A stretch of 8,557 nucleotides of DNA from Candidatus Zophobacter franzmannii (lineage in GTDB: Bacteria > Cloacimonadota > Cloacimonadia > Cloacimonadales > JAFGVF01), in assembly GCA_030765245.1 (NCBI GenBank), contig JAVCCX010000235.1, forward strand, positions 1 through 8,557, in the 5' to 3' direction. Shown here one piece after another: positions 1 through 5,198 of the stretch. The position numbers and the translations under genes were made by a program. Below the pieces are notes generated by a model that worked only from the letters and a program-made list of their open reading frames with translations, did not search any database and was not told the origin of the DNA. Numbering within the stretch: the stretch's first letter is position 1; each line of letters starts with the position of its first letter.

Positions 1-3000
1 AGAAGCTATGATGTAGTTTTACCTATCGTTTCAACACCTTATTTCACTCCAGGTGCTGGAATCTATAGTGAAACTCAGTCTGTTGAGGTTTTTTGTTCAA
101 CAGTCGGAGCTTCTATCTATTATACTTTAGACGGTACAGATCCAGATGAAACATCATCATTATATTCTGTAGCTTTATCTATCACTGAAACAACCACTGT
201 TAAGGCAATAGCTTATATGGTAGGTTATGGGCCAAGCACAATTGCAGAAGCATTATATGACTTTGCTGTTGCCGGACCTGCTAATATTTATATCAGTGAA
301 TACATTGAAGGTTCTTCAAATAATAAAGCTATTGAATTATATAATGCCGGTGATACAGATGTAAACCTTGGTTTTGTTGAATTCTGGCGTATTTCTAATG
401 ATGGTTTCTGGGACCCTGAAGGAATGGGTAACTCCACAACTCTCAGTGGAACTCTCGCTCCCGGTGATGTCTATGTTGTTTGTAATTCATCTGCCATTCC
501 TGAAATTCAGGCACTTTCAGACCTAGTTGGAACTTCTGTTTGCTATTTCAATGGTGATGACCCAATGGGGCTTGTATATAATGGAATTCTTGTCGACACT
601 ATTGGCGAAGAAGGTCCAGACATTGGAACAGGTTGGGAAGTTGCAGGAACTGCAGCGGCTACTGCTAACCACACTATCATCCGTAAACTTACAGGTGCAG
701 CAACAACTGATTGGGCACTTTCAGCAGGAACTGATGTCTCAGATTCAGAATGGATTGTCTTTGAACAAGATGACTACTCAAATCTCGGTAGTCCTACCCC
801 TGACACAAATCCTGTTCCTTCAATTACAAATGTTGTTTATCTTCCTATGGCTCCATTGCCTACAGAAGCTGTAGTTGTAACAGCTGACATCACTGATGAT
901 GACAGTATTGACACTGCTGTTCTTAATTGGGGCTTAGCATCTGATGCACTCAGCAATCCGATTGCCATGACTATAACAAGAGAAAACTACACAGCAACTA
1001 TTCCTGCTCAAGCAGATGGTGCTACAGTTTATTTCAATATAGTAGCTACTGATCTTGTTGCTTCTATTGCAACAAGCGCAACTATGGATTATGCCGTTTC
1101 ATATCCTACAGTGGATGATCCTACTTTCAATCCTGCTACCGGTACCTATACTGAAACTCAGACAGTTGAGATTCTTTGTGCAACAGTTGGAGCAACTATC
1201 TACTATACATTAGATGGAACTGATCCTGATGAAACATCAGCATTGTATTCAGTTGCTCTTACAGTAAGTGAAACTACAACTGTAAAAGCTAAAGCTTATC
1301 TTGTAGATTACACTGATAGTGCAATTGTTGAAGCAATTTATACAATTTCAACACTTCCTACTCCAAATATCTACATCAGTGAATATCTTGAAGGTTCTTC
1401 CAATAATAAAGCCTTTGAAATCTATAATGCTGACATCGTACCGGTTGACCTTTCCATGGTACAGGTTTGGCGTATATCTAATGGTGGCGACTGGGCAGAA
1501 GGTGCAGGAAATGCAACTACTTTAGTTGGTACACTTAATCCCGGTGAAGTTTGGGTTAATTGCAATTCAGGTTCTATTCCTGAAATTATAGCTTTAGCTG
1601 ACTCAGTTGGGTCTTCTATTACATGGTTCAATGGTGATGATGCAATGGGACTTGCCTATAATGGCGTTCTTATTGATGTTGTCGGTGATGAAGGTGTAGA
1701 TCCAGGATCTGGTTGGGATGTTGCTGGTGTAACTAATGCAACGGCAAATCATACACTTCTCCGCAAATCTTCTGTAACATCAGGAACAACTGACTGGGCT
1801 TTATCAGCAGGTACAGATGCATCTGATTCACAGTGGATAGTCTTAGATGTAGATAACTATTCTAATCTTAGCGTTACTACTGCAAACTTTAACGAATTCC
1901 CTGGAATATCCAATATCACAGTTAACCCTGCAGCCCCTGAAGTTGGGATGAATGTTACTATCTCTGCAGATGTAACTGATGATAGTGCGGTATCTTCAGT
2001 TGAATTACAATATGGTATTGAAACAGGTGTTTATGGCACCACTGTTGCTATGAATACTCGTGCAACATACAGTACAATACTTACTACCCTCACTGCCGGT
2101 ACATATTACTTTATAGTAGTAGCTACTGACGATGCTTCTGCTGTAACAACTTCTGATGAACAGTCCTTTACTGTTACTGAACCAGTAGCAACCGAAGGTA
2201 TCATAGTTATTGAAACAGCTCTTGATTTCACAGCTACTGTTGGTGAAACATCTGATGTTCAGGAATACACTCTTCAGGGTGTTGACTTAACAGATGTTAT
2301 AAACCTTGTAGTAACAGGACCATTTGAGATTTCTGACAACTCACTTAGCTGGGATACAGAGCTCTTTGACCTCGATCCTGACTTTGATGGTACAATCTGG
2401 GTTCGTTATTCACCAATAGCTGCGGGTAGCGATAATGGTGTGATTACACACAGTTCAGACGGTTTTGATGATGTTCTCATCACTCTTACCGGTACAGGAG
2501 AACTACCATTAGTTGCAATTGAATCAGAGAACTTTGATACTGGTACATTAGGTAACTGGACTCCTGTAACTGTTATTGGGGCGCAAGTCTGGATTGCAGA
2601 TTCAGGTAATGCCTATATGAATGGATACTCTGGTGGAGCACAGGATAATGAAGACTGGTTAATCTCTCCTGCAATGAACTTTGACGCTTATGAGAATGAA
2701 GTATTCTCATTTGATAATGCAAAGAACTACTCAGGTCCTGAATTAGAAGTTTATGTTTCTAATGCTTATACCGGAGACCCTTCTACAACAGCGTGGAATT
2801 TACTCACACCTGCACTTTCAACAGGAAGTAATGCGTGGGTTGATTCTGGGATGTTAGATATCTCAAGCTATGCAGGTACTGTTACTGTAGCATTTAAATA
2901 TGTTTCTTCCACTTCAGGTGCGGCATCTTGGAGAGTTGATGATGCTCTTATTCAAGGTACTATTATTCAAGGTGTAAATACTGCACCATCAATTGACACA

Positions 3001-4110
3001 ATAGTCAATTCACCACTTATCCCTTCTGCAACAGACACAGTTATTATTACTGCTAATGTTACTGATGTGGATGGTATTGCTTCAGCATTTATCAACTGGG
3101 GGCTCGCTTCTGATGCCCTTACAAATGATGTTGCAATGACTCTTGACAGAAGCACCTATGTTGGTGTTATTCCTGCTCAAGCTGGTGGAGCAACTGTTTA
3201 TTATACAATTACTGCAACAGACACTAATGCATCTCCGTTGACCGCTGTAAGTGGAGTGCAGAACTATTCAGTTGTTATGAATGTTGCTGATATTGCTACT
3301 CTCCGTGCTGGTGCAACAGATGGAACAATCTACTGTGTTACCGGTGAAGCTGTTATTACATTCTTACAGTCTTATCGTGGCCAGAAATATATCCAGGATG
3401 CTACCGGTGGTATCTTAGTAGATGACAATAATGGTGCTATTACATCTCCATACAGTCTCTATGATGGTATGATAGGAATCTGTGGAACACTTAATTCTTA
3501 CGGTGGGATGCTTCAATTCATTCCTAGTGCAGATCCAGGTGTTGCAACTTCAAACGGCAATACCGTGACTCCAACTGTTATTACTTTAGCAGATATGACT
3601 AACAGCTTTGAAACTTACGAAGCCCAAGTTGTTACTGTAAATAATGTAAACTTCAGTGATGTTGGAAACTTTGTTAACGGTTCTGTCTATGCCCTTAGTG
3701 ATGGTGTTGACTCATACAACTTCCGTTCAACATTCTATGATGTTGATTATATCGGAACTGCCATACCAAGTCAGCCTGTTAACATTACCGGTATCTTAAA
3801 TTCACGCACTGACGGTGGATTCTTTACTGCAAGATTCTTAACCGATCTTGATGTTAGCACAACGGTTGTTCCTGCTGTTCCTACTAATGTTGCAATTGTA
3901 AATGAAGTTAACGGTATAATTATATCCTGGGATGTAGCAGCTGATGCTGTTAGCTATATGATTTACTCTGCAAGTAACCCATTCGCACTTGATGTTGAAT
4001 GGACACTTGAAACTATTACAGGTAATCTTAGTTGGTTAGATATTGATAACACAAATAAGAAATTCTATCGTGTTGTTTCTTCAACAGACGCTTTGCCTGT
4101 TCGTAGATAA
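1..4110 (+). CDS. Large modular secreted/surface protein, 3' part (5' end outside window)
   Basis: Frame 1 is open from the first base to TAA at 4108-4110, so at least 1369 residues are visible and the true start lies upstream; the ATG at 217 is internal. Modules, read from sequence by resemblance to known families: chitobiase C-terminal-like (37-260, YYTLDGTDPDET), lamin-tail-like (283-800, ISEYIEGSSNNKAIELYN), Ig-like (815-1100), a second chitobiase-like/lamin-tail-like/Ig-like set (1120-2183), a choice-of-anchor-D or Hydin-like beta module (2197-2505), a choice-of-anchor-J/cleaved-adhesin-like module (2515-2965), a third Ig-like module (2986-3275, NWGLASDAL), a DUF5689/OB-fold-like module (3280-3860, GQKYIQDATGGILVDD) and a terminal FN3-like domain (3871-4107) ending KKFYRVVSSTDALPVRR. 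No catalytic motif, membrane anchor or T9SS-type tail is evident. Likely extracellular; adhesion or polymer binding is inference only. A terminator follows 20 bases after the stop. Confidence 0.93.
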   Translation, partial: RSYDVVLPIVSTPYFTPGAGIYSETQSVEVFCSTVGASIYYTLDGTDPDETSSLYSVALSITETTTVKAIAYMVGYGPSTIAEALYDFAVAGPANIYISEYIEGSSNNKAIELYNAGDTDVNLGFVEFWRISNDGFWDPEGMGNSTTLSGTLAPGDVYVVCNSSAIPEIQALSDLVGTSVCYFNGDDPMGLVYNGILVDTIGEEGPDIGTGWEVAGTAAATANHTIIRKLTGAATTDWALSAGTDVSDSEWIVFEQDDYSNLGSPTPDTNPVPSITNVVYLPMAPLPTEAVVVTADITDDDSIDTAVLNWGLASDALSNPIAMTITRENYTATIPAQADGATVYFNIVATDLVASIATSATMDYAVSYPTVDDPTFNPATGTYTETQTVEILCATVGATIYYTLDGTDPDETSALYSVALTVSETTTVKAKAYLVDYTDSAIVEAIYTISTLPTPNIYISEYLEGSSNNKAFEIYNADIVPVDLSMVQVWRISNGGDWAEGAGNATTLVGTLNPGEVWVNCNSGSIPEIIALADSVGSSITWFNGDDAMGLAYNGVLIDVVGDEGVDPGSGWDVAGVTNATANHTLLRKSSVTSGTTDWALSAGTDASDSQWIVLDVDNYSNLSVTTANFNEFPGISNITVNPAAPEVGMNVTISADVTDDSAVSSVELQYGIETGVYGTTVAMNTRATYSTILTTLTAGTYYFIVVATDDASAVTTSDEQSFTVTEPVATEGIIVIETALDFTATVGETSDVQEYTLQGVDLTDVINLVVTGPFEISDNSLSWDTELFDLDPDFDGTIWVRYSPIAAGSDNGVITHSSDGFDDVLITLTGTGELPLVAIESENFDTGTLGNWTPVTVIGAQVWIADSGNAYMNGYSGGAQDNEDWLISPAMNFDAYENEVFSFDNAKNYSGPELEVYVSNAYTGDPSTTAWNLLTPALSTGSNAWVDSGMLDISSYAGTVTVAFKYVSSTSGAASWRVDDALIQGTIIQGVNTAPSIDTIVNSPLIPSATDTVIITANVTDVDGIASAFINWGLASDALTNDVAMTLDRSTYVGVIPAQAGGATVYYTITATDTNASPLTAVSGVQNYSVVMNVADIATLRAGATDGTIYCVTGEAVITFLQSYRGQKYIQDATGGILVDDNNGAITSPYSLYDGMIGICGTLNSYGGMLQFIPSADPGVATSNGNTVTPTVITLADMTNSFETYEAQVVTVNNVNFSDVGNFVNGSVYALSDGVDSYNFRSTFYDVDYIGTAIPSQPVNITGILNSRTDGGFFTARFLTDLDVSTTVVPAVPTNVAIVNEVNGIIISWDVAADAVSYMIYSASNPFALDVEWTLETITGNLSWLDIDNTNKKFYRVVSSTDALPVRR
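37..1100 (+). repeat. Copy 1 of an in-frame 1083-bp (361-codon) module
   Basis: This stretch encodes a chitobiase-like, lamin-tail-like and Ig-like set that recurs downstream with a constant offset of 1083 bp. Anchors are GTDPDETS (133 and 1216), NIYISEY (283 and 1366) and LNWG/LQYG (922 and 2005). The offset is the same at all three anchors, so there is no net insertion or deletion. In a 60-base sample (121-180 against 1204-1263) I count 13 mismatches. Confidence 0.85.
1120..2183 (+). repeat. Copy 2 of the 1083-bp module
   Basis: Second copy of the same module order, within the same reading frame. The chitobiase-like and lamin-tail-like parts are well conserved (ISEYLEGSSNNKAFEIYN). The Ig-like part has diverged most, with LQYGIETG replacing LNWGLASD. 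The third Ig-like module at 2986-3275 is closer to the Ig of copy 1 (both have NWGLASDAL and IPAQAxGATVY) than copy 2 is, which suggests separate duplication or recombination events. Confidence 0.85.
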
Positions 4111-4130
4111 CAAACACTAAACATTAATAC

Positions 4131-4164
4131 AAAAGAGCCGACTTTCAAGTCGGCTCTTTCTTTT
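4131..4164 (+). terminator. Rho-independent terminator of the surface-protein gene
   Basis: Perfect 13-base arms AAAGAGCCGACTT (4132-4144) and AAGTCGGCTCTTT (4147-4159), with the innermost pairs probably opening into a tetraloop, followed by CTTTT. It begins 20 bases after the stop codon. Confidence 0.93.
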
Positions 4165-4362
4165 ATAGTGATAGTATTCAAGTTTGTGGCTTTTCTTAAC
4201 AATTTCCCTCTATTCCATACCAACGATCCCCAATCTTCTTAGTCAGGATCCTCAGAAAAAGTGCCTAAAACCTTCTAACAGTTCGTTTAATCTTCTCAAA
4301 CTTTCCTCTTCTACGCTCTTAGTGCTCCCGTGAGTAATACCCAATAAAAGATTAGGCGAGAC
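4165..4362. other. Non-coding, C-rich spacer before the palindrome/tandem-array region
   Basis: No ORF of useful length on either strand. The + strand is strongly pyrimidine-biased with several CTTCT runs. I count 37 C against 10 G in 4201-4320, while 4381-4500 has 29 G against 11 C, so the local G/C skew reverses between about 4320 and 4390. Confidence 0.6.
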
Positions 4363-4383
4363 TTATACACAAATTGTGTATAA
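4363..4383. promoter_or_regulatory. Perfect 21-bp palindrome made of two inverted DnaA-type boxes
   Basis: Ten-base arms TTATACACAA and TTGTGTATAA around a single A. Each arm contains the 9-mer TTATACACA, with the two 9-mers separated by three bases. The site is preceded by AC and followed by C, as is the related palindrome at 5009-5029. Confidence 0.7.
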
Positions 4384-4390
4384 CTTAGTG

Positions 4391-4478
4391 GTTTCAATAA
4401 GGGTCTATTAAGTGTCTATTAAGAGTCGACTAAGAGTCAACTAAGTATTACTGAAGGGAGATTAAGGGATAATTAAAG
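4391..4478 (+). repeat. Phased 11-bp tandem array, about eight units
   Basis: Six consecutive units of exactly 11 bases: GTTTCAATAAG (4391), GGTCTATTAAG (4402), TGTCTATTAAG (4413), AGTCGACTAAG (4424), AGTCAACTAAG (4435) and TATTACTGAAG (4446). Two looser units follow, GGAGATTAAG (4457) and GGATAATTAAAG (4467). Consensus is roughly NGTCNAYTAAG. The period is near one helical turn, so the units would lie on about the same DNA face. It starts 8 bp after the DnaA-type palindrome, where an origin would have its unwinding element; that role is inference. Confidence 0.75.
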
Positions 4479-4486
4479 AATAAAGA

Positions 4487-4581
4487 GTGGGTTTAGCTCA
4501 TGGTAGGTAATCCCTTAAGTGGGATTTAGCTCCAAAATGGAGCTACTTTACTCCTCAATGAGCGAAGCGAACGTGGGGGAG
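4487..4581 (+). repeat. Hairpin cluster with an internal direct repeat (possible dispersed repeat element)
   Basis: Three consecutive foldable units. AATCCC/GGGATT (4509-4514 with 4521-4526). TAGCTCC/GGAGCTA (4527-4533 with 4539-4545, loop AAAAT). An imperfect CTCCTCAATG with CGTGGGGGAG (4551-4560 with 4572-4581: nine pairs including two G-U, one mismatch, loop AGCGAAGCGAA). GTGGGTTTAGCTC-ATGG (4487-4503) is repeated imperfectly at 4519-4540. The nested hairpins suggest a mobile or REP-like intergenic repeat, but no other copy is visible in the window. Confidence 0.5.
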
Positions 4582-4592
4582 ACAGAGCTGAA

Positions 4593-4742
4593 ACTGAATG
4601 CAATTCTGTCGCTATTGATGGTGACTGGAATATGGAAATTGTTACAGATAGTTTAACCCGGACTGATATCGATAATGCAGATAAGAGATTCTATCGTGTT
4701 ATCTCCTCTACAGACGCTATGCCTGTTAGAGCTCGTAGATAA
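4593..4742 (+). pseudogene. Decayed 3' fragment of a second surface-protein gene
   Basis: The frame ending in TAA at 4740-4742 encodes DIDNADKRFYRVISSTDAMP followed by VRARR. This is clearly homologous to the end of the upstream gene (DIDNTNKKFYRVVSSTDALP followed by VRR). The similarity fades upstream of about 4605. The frame is closed by TAG at 4527-4529, and the only nearby ATG (4632) has no Shine-Dalgarno, so no complete gene is present. A decayed copy of the upstream gene's terminator follows (4768-4792). The fragment is best read as the tail of a paralogue whose body was deleted or displaced, leaving the hairpin cluster abutting the break. Confidence 0.8.
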
Positions 4743-4767
4743 TCATAGATATTTGACTTAAATTAAA

Positions 4768-4792
4768 GGCCGACTTTCGAGTCAGCTTTTTT
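4768..4792 (+). terminator. Terminator of the decayed paralogue, one stem mismatch
   Basis: Arms GCCGACT (4769-4775) and AGTCAGC (4780-4786) around TTCG, followed by six T (4787-4792). One C-A mismatch breaks the stem. Its GCCGACTTTC core matches the terminator at 4132-4164, so gene tail and terminator were copied together. In a - strand transcript the mismatch would be a G-U pair. Confidence 0.7.
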
Positions 4793-4794
4793 AC

Positions 4795-4803
4795 TTATAC
4801 ACA
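4795..4803 (+). promoter_or_regulatory. DnaA-type box TTATACACA
   Basis: Exact TTATNCACA match preceded by AC. The following bases (TAAATTGGTGACTTA) look like an eroded version of the right arm of the 4363-4383 palindrome, so this may be a decayed third copy. Confidence 0.55.
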
Positions 4804-4815
4804 TAAATTGGTGAC

Positions 4816-4824
4816 TTATGCACA
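4816..4824 (+). promoter_or_regulatory. DnaA-type box TTATGCACA
   Basis: Exact TTATNCACA match, again preceded by AC, 12 bases after the previous box and in the same orientation. It abuts the palindrome at 4825-4845. Confidence 0.55.
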
Positions 4825-4845
4825 AAATTAAGTGGCACTTAATTT
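4825..4845. repeat. Perfect 21-bp palindrome unlike the DnaA-type ones
   Basis: Ten-base arms AAATTAAGTG and CACTTAATTT around a single G. It has the same geometry (10+1+10) as the two DnaA-type palindromes but a different sequence. It may be a protein-binding site or a cruciform-forming element. Confidence 0.65.
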
Positions 4846-4945
4846 CTGTATTTCTGTCTTATATCTTTTGTAGATACGAGTTTTAGCTTTAAGTTGTACT
4901 ATATTAAAAACAGATACTTTAGGGCGTATTTGATGTTGTTTTGCT

Positions 4946-4985
4946 GATAGATAAGGCATGTCGCTTTACTCATGATGTATCTATC
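4946..4985. repeat. Inverted repeat/hairpin with an inner CATG pair
   Basis: GATAGATA (4946-4953) pairs with TATCTATC (4978-4985). After a three-by-three internal loop, CATG (4957-4960) pairs with CATG (4971-4974). There is no T-run, so it is not a terminator. It lies 23 bases before the last DnaA-type palindrome. Confidence 0.5.
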
Positions 4986-5008
4986 GACATATACCTGTAT
5001 GATACAAC

Positions 5009-5029
5009 TTATCCACAAATTGTGGATAA
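5009..5029. promoter_or_regulatory. Perfect 21-bp palindrome of two consensus DnaA boxes
   Basis: Arms TTATCCACAA and TTGTGGATAA around a single A. Each arm carries the classical high-affinity DnaA box TTATCCACA. It differs from the 4363-4383 palindrome by one symmetric pair of changes (A to C on the left arm, T to G on the right), so symmetry is kept. Confidence 0.72.
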
Positions 5030-5105
5030 CGAGAATATGGCTAAAAAACAGCTTGGGTATAGGTCGTAATTAGGGAGTAGATGGTATTGACAATTGGACT
5101 AGTTC

Positions 5106-5136
5106 ACTTCTGAAGTAATGCTTAGGATACTCCTAA
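5106..5136. repeat. Two small inverted repeats between the palindrome region and the leuS terminator
   Basis: ACTTC-T-GAAGT (5106-5116) and TTAGGA-TAC-TCCTAA (5122-5136). Both are perfect but short; function unknown. The rest of 5030-5150 shows no ORF or recognisable RNA. Confidence 0.4.
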
Positions 5137-5150
5137 ACAAAACCTCTAAA

Positions 5151-5178
5151 TAGAAAAAGGCACCCTAACTGGGGTGCC
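5151..5178 (-). terminator. Rho-independent terminator of leuS
   Basis: On the - strand, GGCACCC and GGGTGCC (5172-5178 with 5159-5165) enclose a six-base loop and are followed by TTTTT (5158-5154). The stem begins 20 bases after the leuS stop codon. Confidence 0.93.
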
Positions 5179-5198
5179 AATATATGTTGAGTAGTTAC

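Larger units (their letters stand above)
4363..5029. other. Candidate DnaA-binding region (possible oriC or DnaA-titration locus)
   Basis: Six exact matches to the DnaA-box pattern TTATNCACA: + strand at 4363-4371, 4795-4803, 4816-4824 and 5009-5017; - strand at 4375-4383 and 5021-5029. I found no exact match elsewhere in the window by eye. Two of them (5009-5017 and 5021-5029) are the classical high-affinity 9-mer TTATCCACA. A phased 11-bp tandem array starts 8 bases after the first pair. Against an origin: both flanking genes converge here, neither is dnaA, dnaN or another typical origin neighbour, and a decayed gene fragment lies inside. A datA-like titration site or a dispersed palindromic repeat family are alternatives. 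Confidence 0.45.

Noticed and set aside
217..4110. ATG at 217 as the start of the surface-protein gene
   Set aside because: The frame is open to the first base of the window and the upstream codons encode a chitobiase-like domain matching the one at 1120-1348, so the ATG is internal.
4198..4267. Short - strand frame reading FLRILTKKIGDRWYGIEGNC
   Set aside because: Only about 22 codons between stops, no start or ribosome binding site. It looks protein-like and might be part of a dispersed repeat, but I cannot support a gene.
4558..4656. 31-codon ORF MSEANVGETELKL... on the + strand
   Set aside because: It overlaps the hairpin cluster and the pseudogene in another frame, has no Shine-Dalgarno, and the other frame shows clear homology to the surface-protein tail.
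5087..5092. TTGACA as a -35 box
   Set aside because: No acceptable -10 hexamer 15-19 bases downstream and no gene that it could drive on the + strand.
4111..5198. tRNA or CRISPR array in the large intergenic region
   Set aside because: No T-arm GTTCGANNC or cloverleaf pairing seen, and the only tandem repeats are 11-bp units without spacers.
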